Below, piece after piece: positions 18,336-26,212 of a DNA stretch of 41,645 bases. This DNA is from Oscillospiraceae bacterium (GTDB lineage Bacteria > Bacillota > Clostridia > Oscillospirales > UBA929), in NCBI GenBank assembly GCA_031265355.1, contig JAISCT010000036.1, positions 1-41,645 on the forward strand, in the 5' to 3' direction. The notes below the pieces were generated by a model. The model saw only the letters and a list, made by a program, of their open reading frames with translations. It had not been told where the DNA came from and did no database searches. The first letter of the stretch is position 1. Each line of letters starts with the position of its first letter. Made by a program: the position numbers and the translations under genes.

Positions 18336-18902
18336 TCAGTGATATGATATCGCAAGCTCGCAGGCTGGTGACAGCGTCTGCAGCGAACCGCCGCGCGCAA
18401 TGTGGGCCAGCAGGTAGGTTCGGCACTGCTCGTATTCCGAAAAAAGCGCCTGGGCGCGCGCCACGTCACCGTACACCTTCCAAGGCCCGCTGAGTTTGCA
18501 GCCGCGCCCCTTGTGTTCGATGAAGCCAGTCACATCCTCCGTCGGATAGCCGAGAAAGAACCCCACCTCGTGGGGGAAGTCCTCCGCCGTCTGAAAACGG
18601 CGCCTCAGACACGCCAGCAGCGCCTCCGCGCCGCCATGGGCTGGATAGCCCAGATCGATCAGCGCCGCCCGCGCATCGGGAGCGGCCAGCGTCTTCTCCA
18701 AAAGCGGCGGCCGGTAGATGAGAATCAGCTCATGACAGGGACGCCGCCACAGTATGTTCAGAGACAAGGCGCCGTCGCAGAGACGGGCGGGGTGCGCGTG
18801 CGCCGCCCCGGACACCGGCAGCGGAAACATGGCCGCCGGCTTGCGCCCCAACAGCACGGGGCCGCCGTGCCGGGCCAGCGCTCTCTCAAGTGATGTGTGC
18901 AT
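18336..18902 (-). CDS. DUF3793 family protein
   Basis: 188 residues, cytoplasmic. It carries the family's conserved C-terminal block DFPHEVGFFLGYPTEDVTGF (20 residues) followed by SGPWKVYGD and the C-terminal EYEQCRTYLLAHIARG. DUF3793 proteins are common in Clostridia; biochemical function is unknown. Here the gene precedes a flavodoxin by 19 bp and is divergent from an iron uptake operon, so a role in the iron-limitation response is likely. The start at 18902 has AGGAGG five bases upstream. Confidence 0.88.
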   Translation of the reverse strand: MHTSLERALARHGGPVLLGRKPAAMFPLPVSGAAHAHPARLCDGALSLNILWRRPCHELILIYRPPLLEKTLAAPDARAALIDLGYPAHGGAEALLACLRRRFQTAEDFPHEVGFFLGYPTEDVTGFIEHKGRGCKLSGPWKVYGDVARAQALFSEYEQCRTYLLAHIARGGSLQTLSPACELAISYH

Positions 18903-18927
18903 AAAACCCTCCTGTCGGCACATCGAG

Positions 18928-18943
18928 GTTAGATATAGCTAAC
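18928..18943. promoter_or_regulatory. DtxR/IdeR/MntR-like operator 1 (DUF3793-flavodoxin side)
   Basis: GTTAGATATAGCTAAC is a 16-bp inverted repeat (GTTAG-6-CTAAC, one imperfect inner pair). It spans about +5 to +20 of the leftward transcript, a position suited to repression. The arms resemble the half-sites of DtxR-family metalloregulators. Confidence 0.68.
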
Positions 18944-18954
18944 AATGTAAGAAG

Positions 18955-18983
18955 ATTGTAACACGCATGACGGCAAAATGCAA
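18955..18983 (-). promoter_or_regulatory. promoter of DUF3793-flavodoxin
   Basis: On the minus strand, TTGCAT (18978-18983) and TACAAT (18955-18960) are 17 bp apart. Transcription should start near 18948, just before operator 1. Confidence 0.75.
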
Positions 18984-19020
18984 GCCTTGAAAGAAATTTC
19001 CTTTGGAAAGAAAATTTCTC

Positions 19021-19049
19021 TTGACAAAAAAGTTAGATAGTGCTAATCT
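19021..19049 (+). promoter_or_regulatory. promoter of the P19-type iron uptake operon
   Basis: TTGACA (19021-19026), a 17-bp spacer and TAATCT (19044-19049) with an upstream TGC (extended -10). Operator 2 lies across the spacer and -10, so a bound repressor would exclude RNA polymerase. Confidence 0.82.
19032..19047. promoter_or_regulatory. DtxR-like operator 2 (inside the FTR1 promoter)
   Basis: GTTAGATAGTGCTAAT matches operator 1 at 13 of 16 positions and overlaps the -10 box and half of the spacer. Confidence 0.68.
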
Positions 19050-19056
19050 TGTGGCT

Positions 19057-19072
19057 GTCAGGCACTGCTAAC
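19057..19072. promoter_or_regulatory. DtxR-like operator 3
   Basis: GTCAGGCACTGCTAAC has one arm change from GTTAG-6-CTAAC. It starts exactly 25 bp after operator 2 and lies in the 5' leader, where it could add cooperativity or a road-block. Confidence 0.45.
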
Positions 19073-19120
19073 CTGTGTGCGGATGCGGTACGCCGGGTTG
19101 AGGAAGAAGGGGGGATTGCA

Positions 19121-20329
19121 GTGCGCAAAAAGCTACTCATCGCGGCCATTTTGTTAGTATCTACTAACATTTTTTCCGTGGTGGCGCTGGCATCCGACTA
19201 CGGCAGTTGGGGCGAGATGGTGGACGCGATGGGGGTTGTCGCCGACGAGGCGTATGATTTATACGTCGCGGGGGACGTGGCCGGCGCCAAGGCGCAGGTC
19301 GACGTGATCTATTATCAGTTTTATGAAAAATTGGGGTTTGAGAAGACGGTCATGGCGTATCTGTCCGGCGACCGCGCGGCGCAGGTCGAGTACCAGTTCA
19401 GCGACGCAAAGCGGGCCATGACGGACGGCGCCAATCCGGCGGAGGTGCGGGCCTCGCTCGACACGCTGGCGGCTTGGCTGCGGGAAGACGCGGACCGGCT
19501 GGACGGCAAGGAGGAGAGCCCCGCCGGCGTGTTTGCCGCCGCGCTGCTCATCATCACCCGCGAGGGGTTTGAGGCCATCATCATCGTCGGCGCGATCATC
19601 GCCTACTTGGTGAAGAGCGGCCACAAAGACAAGACGCGGGCGGTCTATTGGGGTTCTCTGGCCGCACTGGGCGCCAGCGTGCTGATGGCCTTTGTCCTCA
19701 GCGGGCTCTCAAGCGTCAGCGGAGCGAATCAGGAGATCATCGAGGGTGCGACTATGCTGGTCGCCGTCGCGGTGTTGTTCTACGTCAGCAACTGGATGGT
19801 CTCCAAGGCCGAAGCGGCCGTCTGGACGACCTACATCGAGGGCAAAGTGGCCAGTTCGCTCACGCGGGGTAGCGTGTTTTCGCTCGCGTTCGCGGCGTTT
19901 TTGGCCGTCTTCCGTGAGGGTGCCGAGACAATTCTCTTTTATGACGCGTTGCTGGCGGAGACGCAGACTTACTTCAGTATGGTCTGGATCGGGTTGAGCG
20001 TCGGTCTCGTGGGGCTCGTCGTCATCTATCTGCTGATCCGCGTGCTGAGCATCCGTCTGCCGCTAAAGCCCTTCTTCCTCGGCACCAGCGTGTTGCTGTT
20101 CCTAATGTCCATCACCTTCGTGGGGGCGGGCGTCAAGGAGCTTCAGGAGGGCAACGTCATCGGCGTGACGCCGCTGCCTGGCATCAGTTCGGTGGATCTC
20201 CTCGGCATCTATCCCACGCTGGAAACATTGCTCCCGCAGGTCCTGCTGCTGGCCGCCACCGTCGTCACCTTTGCGGTCCAGATCCGGCGGTGGAAACAGC
20301 ATCGCCCGGCGGCGCCGGCGGCTTCGTGA
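19121..20329 (+). CDS. FTR1-family iron permease
   Basis: 402 residues. A signal or first membrane segment is followed by an extracytoplasmic helical domain (about 20-140, for example YDLYVAGDVAGAKAQVDVIY, 20 residues). Seven membrane helices then carry the two ferroxidase-permease motifs TREGFEAIIIVG and FREGAETILFYD (REGxE). It is the channel of FTR1/FetM-type iron uptake. The GTG at 19121 is chosen because GAAGGGGGGA lies upstream and the following MRKKLL-like start gives a proper signal; an upstream in-frame ATG at 19040 falls within the -10 region. A metalloregulator-like palindrome lies inside codons 11-16. It heads an operon of seven genes matching the Campylobacter p19 locus. Confidence 0.9.
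   Translation: MRKKLLIAAILLVSTNIFSVVALASDYGSWGEMVDAMGVVADEAYDLYVAGDVAGAKAQVDVIYYQFYEKLGFEKTVMAYLSGDRAAQVEYQFSDAKRAMTDGANPAEVRASLDTLAAWLREDADRLDGKEESPAGVFAAALLIITREGFEAIIIVGAIIAYLVKSGHKDKTRAVYWGSLAALGASVLMAFVLSGLSSVSGANQEIIEGATMLVAVAVLFYVSNWMVSKAEAAVWTTYIEGKVASSLTRGSVFSLAFAAFLAVFREGAETILFYDALLAETQTYFSMVWIGLSVGLVGLVVIYLLIRVLSIRLPLKPFFLGTSVLLFLMSITFVGAGVKELQEGNVIGVTPLPGISSVDLLGIYPTLETLLPQVLLLAATVVTFAVQIRRWKQHRPAAPAAS
19153..19168. promoter_or_regulatory. intragenic DtxR-like operator 4
   Basis: GTTAGTATCTACTAAC has perfect 7-bp arms (GTTAGTA/TACTAAC) around a TC spacer. It lies 32 bp into the FTR1 gene, in the signal-segment codons, about 100 bp downstream of the promoter. It shares the GTTAG-6-CTAAC frame with operators 1 and 2. 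Confidence 0.55.
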
Positions 20330-20381
20330 CGTCCCCAAATGCGGAAAGCATTATATGTGTAAATAATTGGGAGGAAAAAAG

Positions 20382-20987
20382 ATGAAACACACAAAACTGT
20401 TCGCGTGGATTCTGGCGGCGGTCCTGATGGCGGCGCTGCTGGCCGCCTGCGCCAACCAGCCCGCCGGCGGCAAGGACGACGATCAGAGCGGCGCGCCGGT
20501 GGCGCCGGGCGATGTGGCCGGGTTTGAAGAGTTTCCGATCGGCGACGATCTTGTGCTGGGCCCGCTGAACGTGGCGGCCGTGTATTTCCAGCCGGTCGAC
20601 ATGGAGCCCGCCTCCGGCAGCCTGCCCGCCAGCGAGGCCGACATGCACATTGAGGCCGACATCTCCGCGGCCGAGGGCAACGACCTCGGGTACGGCGTGG
20701 GTGACTTTGTGCCCTGGCTGCAGGTCTCCTATACCATCACCCGGGAGGACGGCACTGTGGCCTCCGAGGGTAACTTCATGCCGATGAGCGCAAGCGACGG
20801 CCCGCACTACGGCGCCAACATCAAGCTCGGTGAGGCCGGCGATTACAAAGTCAAATTCACGATCGAGAGTCCCGAGGGTCAGGGTTACCTGCTGCATGTG
20901 GATCCGACCACCGGCGTACCCGGGCGTTTTTGGACGACGCCGTTGGTCGCAGAGTGGGACTTTGCGTATGTCCCGCACGAATGGTAA
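20382..20987 (+). CDS. P19/Tp34-type iron-binding lipoprotein
   Basis: 201 residues with a lipoprotein signal (LMAALLAAC, C23) and a single Ig-like P19 domain. The motifs ASEADMHIEADISAAEGN, with Met and His in the metal site, and GPHYGANIKLGEAGDYKV carry the P19 metal-site pattern. P19 (Campylobacter) and FetP (E. coli) bind Cu2+ and Fe and pass iron to an FTR1 permease. The start at 20382 has GGGAGG seven bases upstream. It follows the FTR1 gene by 52 bp with no terminator. Confidence 0.92.
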   Translation: MKHTKLFAWILAAVLMAALLAACANQPAGGKDDDQSGAPVAPGDVAGFEEFPIGDDLVLGPLNVAAVYFQPVDMEPASGSLPASEADMHIEADISAAEGNDLGYGVGDFVPWLQVSYTITREDGTVASEGNFMPMSASDGPHYGANIKLGEAGDYKVKFTIESPEGQGYLLHVDPTTGVPGRFWTTPLVAEWDFAYVPHEW

Positions 20988-21068
20988 ATACCGGGATATT
21001 GCTCCGGATCGGTTTTCCACCCGGGGTGTGCCGGGCCTGACACGCCCCGGTCTCTGATATGATAGAGC

Positions 21069-21120
21069 CTACCTTACCATGAGAACCCGCGCACGCGCGC
21101 GGGTTCTCATGGTAAGGTAG
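21069..21120. repeat. perfect 24-bp inverted repeat, 4-nt loop
   Basis: Arms 21069-21092 and 21097-21120 are exact reverse complements, loop ACGC. It lies in the 148-bp gap between the P19 gene and the DUF2318 membrane protein gene, ending 15 bp before the GTG start. No T-tract follows, so it is not a standard intrinsic terminator. It could slow or process the mRNA inside the operon, lowering output of the genes downstream. Confidence 0.85.
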
Positions 21121-21135
21121 CGGAAGGCAAAGGCG

Positions 21136-22404
21136 GTGCGCATTTTGCTGAAATACCTGATCTTGGTGGTTCAGAACATGCTGACGACGGCGATCCTCAC
21201 GAGCCTCACGCTCGCGTTCGTGCAAAAGGAGAGCGGCGAGGGCAGACGGCGGCTCGGCGCCGCCTTTGGAGCGGGTGCCGCCGCGGCGCTGGTCATTGCC
21301 GTGCTGCGGCGCACGACCCGTTACATCAACAGGGAATACTGGAACACTGGGACGCTCGCGTTCTCGATCTTTGTGGGAATTTTCTTTCTCCTGCTGATCT
21401 GGAGCGTGTTGTTTCGAAAACGCGGGGCGTTTCGCGCGCAGGCGCGCGACGCGGCGGCGGCTGTGCTTGTCGGCCTGCAGGCGTTTTACGCCCTGCCCGA
21501 TCTGTTTCTCTATCCCACGGAATTTGTACTCGCAGGCGAGAGTATGATCAGCACCGATTTCCTATTCAGTTTCATCGGCTATCTGGCCGGAGTGCTGCTC
21601 GTGCTGCTGTCTGCGCTGGCGCTGCACCGGGTTGGCCAGACGTTGTCGGCGCGCCTCCTGCGCGCGCTGCTCACCGCCGCGCTCGCGATCCATATGGCAA
21701 ACCAGCTCTCGTCAATTCTGCAGTTTCTCCTCGCCCGCCGCATCATTCCGATGATGCGATGGCTGTTCAATCTGCTGCGGCCCGTCATCAATCACAACGT
21801 GTACTTCCTGTACGCGCTGATGCTGCTGAGCGTTCTTTTGCCGCTGCTCACCTGGCTCCAAAACCGAGGGCCGGGGGAAGGAGGACAAAACCCCGCCGAA
21901 CGGCGCAAGCTGCGGGCCGCCCGCCGCCGCCGCCGCCGCTGGAGCGCCGTGGCCGCATCCGGCTATGTGCTCGCCGTGCTGACGATGACCATGGGCAAGG
22001 CATACAGCGAACGCGAGGTCGTCCTCTCTCCCGCGGAGCCGATGACGATTGCGAACGGAGAGATTCTGATCCCGCTGGAGCAGGTGGGAGACTGGCATCT
22101 GCACCGCTTTGCGCACATCGCCTCGGATGGCACGGAGGTGCGTTTCATTGTCGTACAAAAAAATGAGGCCGCTTTTGGCGTGGGGCTGGACGCCTGTGAC
22201 ATCTGCGGCGCCACCGGCTACTACGAGCGCGACGACGAAGTGGTCTGCAAACTGTGCGATGTGGTCATGAACCGGCAGACCATCGGGTTCAAGGGCGGCT
22301 GCAACCCGGTACCTCTGGCCTATGCTGTCCGCGGCGGTCAGATGGTCATTCAGATCGAAGACTTAGAAAATGAAAAAAGCCGTTTTGGCAGCAGAGCTTC
22401 GTAG
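21136..22404 (+). CDS. DUF2318 (FtrD-like) polytopic membrane protein
   Basis: 422 residues. The N-terminal 270 form about eight membrane helices (for example YLAGVLLVLLSALALH) ending in an Arg-rich cytoplasmic loop (RAARRRRRRW) and a last anchor helix. The extracytoplasmic DUF2318 domain (about 290-415) has DACDICGATGYYERDDEVVC (20 residues), KLCDVVM and GFKGGCNPVPL. It is equivalent to Cj1660 of the Campylobacter p19 locus, where it is linked to iron delivery. The start is GTG with AAAGGCG close upstream, immediately behind a 24-bp hairpin. The CxxC pairs suggest an Fe-S, haem or copper redox site between P19 and FTR1; that is inference. Confidence 0.88.
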   Translation: MRILLKYLILVVQNMLTTAILTSLTLAFVQKESGEGRRRLGAAFGAGAAAALVIAVLRRTTRYINREYWNTGTLAFSIFVGIFFLLLIWSVLFRKRGAFRAQARDAAAAVLVGLQAFYALPDLFLYPTEFVLAGESMISTDFLFSFIGYLAGVLLVLLSALALHRVGQTLSARLLRALLTAALAIHMANQLSSILQFLLARRIIPMMRWLFNLLRPVINHNVYFLYALMLLSVLLPLLTWLQNRGPGEGGQNPAERRKLRAARRRRRRWSAVAASGYVLAVLTMTMGKAYSEREVVLSPAEPMTIANGEILIPLEQVGDWHLHRFAHIASDGTEVRFIVVQKNEAAFGVGLDACDICGATGYYERDDEVVCKLCDVVMNRQTIGFKGGCNPVPLAYAVRGGQMVIQIEDLENEKSRFGSRAS

Positions 22405-22415
22405 GGGAGGACAAC

Positions 22416-23705
22416 ATGTTCTGGAGAATGGTACGCGGCGCGCTGTTTCGGCAGCGGGAAAAGATGTTGATGATCGCCTTTACGGTGGCGCTGGGCGCCT
22501 CTCTTTCCACCGCGATGCTGAGCGTGATGCTCGACGTGGGCGACAAGGTAAATCAGGAGCTCAAAACTTACGGCGCGAATATCAATGTCATTCCCAAGGG
22601 AGCCTCCCTGCTGAGCGACTTGTATGGCGTCGATGACGGTTCCGGCGTATCGAACCGCTACCTCAAAGAATCGGAACTCGGTCGTATCAAGACGATCTTC
22701 TGGGCCTTCAACATCGTGGACTTTACTCCCTATTTGAACGCTACCGTTCGGTTGTCCGCCGGGGGCGCGGAGATCGATGCGCGCATCACAGGTACCTGGT
22801 TCAGCCACCGTATGACCTTGCCCACGGGGGAGGAACTCGACACCGGCATGCGCCCGATGAAGGCATGGTGGGAGGTGACGGGCGCGTGGCTGACCGATGG
22901 GGACGAGGAGGGTGTCATGGTGGGGCGACTGCTGGCGGTCCGCCACGGTCTGACCCCGGGCGCCAAGGTTACCGTCGAGACGCGGACGGCCCGGCGAACG
23001 CTTACGGTCCGGGGGGTGTTCAACGCCGGCGGAGATGAGGACGAGCAGCTTTTTGCGGCTCTCTCCGTTGTGCAGGCGCTGACGGACCGCACGGGGCTTG
23101 TCAGCAGCGTGGAGGTCAGCGCCTTGACGACACCTGACAACGAACTCTCCCGGCGGGCGGCGCAAAACCCCCAGAGCCTCTCGATCAAGGAGTGGGAGAC
23201 CTGGTACTGCACGGCGTACGTCAGCGCGATCTGCTACCAGATTGGCGAGGTCGTCGCGGACGCGGTGGCCAAACCGATCCGACAGGTGGCCGAGTCGGAG
23301 GGCGCTATCCTTGAAAAAACGCAGCTTCTCATGTTGCTGATCACGCTGCTGAGCCTTGTGGGGTCCGCGCTCGGCATCTCGAACCTTGTCACGGCCAGCG
23401 TAATGGAGCGCGGCGGCGAAATCGGGCTGCTCAAAGCGGTGGGCGCGCACGACGCGCCTGTCTCGTGGCTCGTGTTGACGGAGATTCTGCTCACAGGAAT
23501 GGTCGGCGGCATGGTCGGGTACTTTGTCGGTCTCGGCTTCGCGCAGGTCATCGGACACTCCGTCTTCGGCTCGGCCGTGAATGTGCGGCCGATGGTGCTG
23601 CCGATCGTCTCGATCCTCGTGTGCCTCGTGACGCTGGCCGGCAGCATCCCGTCGATCCGGCTGCTGCTCTCTCTGCGCCCGGCGGAGGTGTTGCATGGGC
23701 GCTGA
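22416..23705 (+). CDS. MacB/FtsX-like ABC permease 1 of the iron operon
   Basis: 429 residues. One N-terminal membrane helix (about 20-42, LMIAFTVALGASLSTAML) is followed by an extracytoplasmic MacB_PCD-like domain (45-280) and three C-terminal helices (about 300-425, LLMLLITLLSLVGSALGISN, 20 residues) with the FtsX-type RGGEIGLLKAVGA coupling segment. GGGAGG lies five bases before the ATG. MacB-type transporters do mechanical work on extracytoplasmic partners rather than pumping through a pore, so it may drive cargo or redox cycling of P19/DUF2318. It corresponds to Cj1661/1662. Confidence 0.88.
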   Translation: MFWRMVRGALFRQREKMLMIAFTVALGASLSTAMLSVMLDVGDKVNQELKTYGANINVIPKGASLLSDLYGVDDGSGVSNRYLKESELGRIKTIFWAFNIVDFTPYLNATVRLSAGGAEIDARITGTWFSHRMTLPTGEELDTGMRPMKAWWEVTGAWLTDGDEEGVMVGRLLAVRHGLTPGAKVTVETRTARRTLTVRGVFNAGGDEDEQLFAALSVVQALTDRTGLVSSVEVSALTTPDNELSRRAAQNPQSLSIKEWETWYCTAYVSAICYQIGEVVADAVAKPIRQVAESEGAILEKTQLLMLLITLLSLVGSALGISNLVTASVMERGGEIGLLKAVGAHDAPVSWLVLTEILLTGMVGGMVGYFVGLGFAQVIGHSVFGSAVNVRPMVLPIVSILVCLVTLAGSIPSIRLLLSLRPAEVLHGR

Positions 23706-23778
23706 GGGTCCGAGGGCGCGCCGATCGCCGGACGCGGACCGCCGGCGGAGTCAAAAGACAATGGGGATTGGATGCAGT

Positions 23779-24912
23779 ATGAACAGACAACAATTTTTTC
23801 TCAAGATGATCGTTGGCTCTTTGGTCCGGCGTCGATCCCGGATGTTGGTGGCGCTGCTAGCCGTGGCCATCGGCGCGACCATCCTCTCCGGGTTGATCAC
23901 TGTCTACTATGACATTCCGCGGCAGATGGGGCAGGAATTTCGTTCCTACGGCGCAAACCTGCTCCTTGTCCCTGCGGGCGACGAGGTGTCCTTCGGCGTG
24001 GACACAGTCCGCCGGGCGGCGGACATGCTCCCGTCGGACGGAGCCGTCGGCGTCGCCCCTTACTGCTACCAGATGGTCAAAATCAACGAACAGCCGTTTA
24101 TGGCGGCGGGCACCGCGCTGGACGAAGCCCGGAAGGCAAGCCCCTATTGGTTCGTCTCCGGCCGGTGGCCGGAGCGCGGCGGCGAGGTGTTGATTGGCCA
24201 GGAGGTATCCGACGTCGTCCGTCTGCTGCCCGGTCAATCTTTCACAATGGTCGGGCCCGGTGCGGACGGCGGGACATTCAGCCAAACCTTTGCGGTGTCC
24301 GGCGTCGTGCAGACGGGCGGCGCGGAGGAGGCGTTTGTCTTCATGGCGCTGGACGACTTCGTGGCAATGACGGGTCGGGACCGGATCGATGTGGTCGAGT
24401 GCAGTGTCTCCGCCTCCGGCAGCGCGTTGGCGGATATCGCGGCACGGATCGAGTCCGGCGTACCCGGTGTGAGCGCGCGCCTTGTGCGGCGCGTGACGCA
24501 ATCGGAGGGCGCGGTGCTGACGAAACTGCAGTCTCTCGTGTACCTTGTCACGGTGGTGGTGCTGCTGCTGACGATGATCTGTGTGGCGACCACGATGATG
24601 GCCGTCGTCGCGGAGCGTCGGCGGGAGATTGGACTCAAAAAGGCCCTCGGCGCCGCGAATCGGAGTATTGTCTCGGGATTTTTGGGCGAGGGGATCTTTT
24701 TGGGTGGTATTGGGGGGCTGCTCGGCGACGTGCTCGGCTTCCTCTTCGCGCAGGTGGTGGGCCAGAATGTTTTCAGCCGCTCCATCGCGTTTCAGCCGCT
24801 CCTTATCCCCATCACTCTGGCGGCCTCGATTGCGGTGACGGCTTTGGCCTGCCTGCTCCCCGTCCGCAGCGCCACAGATGTGGATCCGGCGATTGTGCTG
24901 CGGGGGGAATAA
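23779..24912 (+). CDS. MacB/FtsX-like ABC permease 2 of the iron operon
   Basis: 377 residues, paralogous to the gene before it: N-terminal helix (RMLVALLAVAIGATILSGLI, 20 residues), extracytoplasmic domain starting QEFRSYGANLLLVPAGD (compare QELKTYGANINVIPKG in permease 1), and three C-terminal helices with ERRREIGLKKALGA. The two probably form a heterodimer. Start choice is uncertain: the ATG at 23779 aligns with its paralogue, but the one at 23761 has GGAG ten bases upstream. The intervening sequence upstream (to 23695) is open but Arg-rich and unlikely to be coding. Confidence 0.87.
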   Translation: MNRQQFFLKMIVGSLVRRRSRMLVALLAVAIGATILSGLITVYYDIPRQMGQEFRSYGANLLLVPAGDEVSFGVDTVRRAADMLPSDGAVGVAPYCYQMVKINEQPFMAAGTALDEARKASPYWFVSGRWPERGGEVLIGQEVSDVVRLLPGQSFTMVGPGADGGTFSQTFAVSGVVQTGGAEEAFVFMALDDFVAMTGRDRIDVVECSVSASGSALADIAARIESGVPGVSARLVRRVTQSEGAVLTKLQSLVYLVTVVVLLLTMICVATTMMAVVAERRREIGLKKALGAANRSIVSGFLGEGIFLGGIGGLLGDVLGFLFAQVVGQNVFSRSIAFQPLLIPITLAASIAVTALACLLPVRSATDVDPAIVLRGE

Positions 24913-24930
24913 GAGAGGGGAAGGGTATTG

Positions 24931-25587
24931 ATGGATCTGTTGGAACTGAAGGGAATTTCGAAAATCTACGGCGCTGTCCACGCACTACGGGACGTCGATC
25001 TGACGGTCCGGCAGGGCGAGTGGCTGGCCATCATGGGGCCGTCCGGTTCCGGGAAAACCACGCTCATGAACATCATCGGATGCATGGACAAGCCGACAAA
25101 CGGCTCCGTCTTTTTGGACGGCGTCGACATCGCGGCGGAGAGCCCCAGAAATCTGACGGCCATCCGCCGCGACAAGATCGGCCTCATCTTCCAGCAGTTC
25201 CACCTGATCGGGTATCTGACCGCACTTGAGAATGTGATGGTGGCGCAGTATTATCACAGCATGCCGGACGAGAGTGAGGCGCTCGCGGCGCTAAACCGCG
25301 TCGGTCTGCGGGACAGGGCGCGGCACCTGCCGAGTCAGCTCTCCGGTGGCGAGCAGCAGCGCGTGTGCATCGCCCGCGCGCTGATCAACTACCCCATGCT
25401 GATTCTGGCGGACGAGCCGACGGGCAATCTGGACGAGACCAACGAGGGGATCGTGCTGGAGATCTTCCGTACCTTACACCGAGAGGGAAGCACGATCATC
25501 GTGGTCACGCACGACCCGGAAGTGGCCGAAGAGGCCCAGCGCACTGTCGTGTTGGAACACGGGCATGTGGCCAGAATTCTGATGTGA
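24931..25587 (+). CDS. MacB/LolD-type ABC ATPase of the iron operon
   Basis: 218 residues. Walker A is GPSGSGKTTLMN, the Q-loop is FQQFHLIGYL, the signature LSGGEQQRVCIARAL, and Walker B LILADEPTGNLDE with the H-loop VVTHD. The length and the DEPTGNLDE form are typical of the MacB/LolD subgroup that partners FtsX-like permeases, which precede it by 18 bp. It corresponds to Cj1663. The ATG at 24931 is preceded by AGGGGAAGGG; a TTG three bases up is possible. Confidence 0.95.
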   Translation: MDLLELKGISKIYGAVHALRDVDLTVRQGEWLAIMGPSGSGKTTLMNIIGCMDKPTNGSVFLDGVDIAAESPRNLTAIRRDKIGLIFQQFHLIGYLTALENVMVAQYYHSMPDESEALAALNRVGLRDRARHLPSQLSGGEQQRVCIARALINYPMLILADEPTGNLDETNEGIVLEIFRTLHREGSTIIVVTHDPEVAEEAQRTVVLEHGHVARILM

Positions 25588-25604
25588 CACGGGAGGAAAC
25601 TGTG

Positions 25605-26039
25605 ATGAGAGCGAAAATGATGGAGGCCTGCCTGAAGCCGGCGGCGCTGGGTCTGCTGACCGTGTTGCTGCTCATGGGCTGCGCCGCCAGCCCCAAATAC
25701 AAGGACGGCGTTTACACCGGCGTGAGCGGCGAGGATGACCGGGGTGCGTACGGTGAGGTCACCGTCACGATTGCGTCCGGCCGTGTCGCCAAGTGCCTCT
25801 TTGTCACTTGGCAGGAGGATGGCAGTATTAAGGACGAGGACTACGGCAAAGTGAACGGCGAGATCGAAAATCGGGACTATTATGAGAAGGCACAGCTCGC
25901 TGTCCGAGCGATGGCCCGGTACGCGGCGCAGTTTGAGGAGACAGGCGCACTGTCCGGCGTGGACGTGGTGAGCGGCGCCACCATTGCGTACAACCAGTTC
26001 ACCGAAGCGATCGACGCCGCGCTCGCGACGGCGCAGTGA
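25605..26039 (+). CDS. FMN-binding-domain lipoprotein
   Basis: 144 residues with a lipoprotein signal (VLLLMGC, C26). The body is an FMN_bind domain: YKDGVYTGVSGEDDRGAYGE (20 residues), VTVTIASGRVAKCLF, and the C-terminal VSGATIAYNQF, which contains the S-G-A-T core where FMN can be attached to Thr by ApbE. No ApbE gene is in the window. GGGAGG lies before the ATG, 17 bp after the ATPase stop. It is the last gene of the operon, where Campylobacter has thioredoxin-like proteins, so it may bring electrons for extracytoplasmic iron reduction (inference). Confidence 0.85.
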   Translation: MRAKMMEACLKPAALGLLTVLLLMGCAASPKYKDGVYTGVSGEDDRGAYGEVTVTIASGRVAKCLFVTWQEDGSIKDEDYGKVNGEIENRDYYEKAQLAVRAMARYAAQFEETGALSGVDVVSGATIAYNQFTEAIDAALATAQ

Positions 26040-26056
26040 TCGCAGACTCTCACAGC

Positions 26057-26126
26057 AGACGGCGGCTCTCAAGACAACCTTGGGAGCCGCCGTCTATAGG
26101 CGCGTATACACACCGCGCGTTTTTTG
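26057..26126 (+). terminator. double hairpin ending the iron operon
   Basis: A 17-bp stem with one G-U (26057-26073 with 26079-26095) lies 18 bp after the stop. A smaller GCGCG/CGCGC hairpin (26100-26118) follows, with a T6 tract. The pair should give efficient termination; the next gene converges from the right. Confidence 0.8.
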
Positions 26127-26212
26127 TTGTATCTGACGAAAAAATTGACTCGGCCTTCGGCAGACGCACTTCTAACACCTGAACCATAGATGTTCGCATA
26201 TTTGTTTTCGCC

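Noticed and set aside
21915..21945. GCC-rich triplet run as a sequence repeat or CRISPR-like element.
   Set aside because: It is the codon run for an Arg-rich cytoplasmic loop of the DUF2318 membrane protein. No spaced repeats that would make a CRISPR array occur anywhere in the window.
22350..23696. Long open frame on the minus strand (over 440 codons) opposite permease 1.
   Set aside because: It is the mirror of a gene with complete FtsX-like features; the translation is rich in Arg, His, Asp and Gln and has no domain or ribosome binding site.
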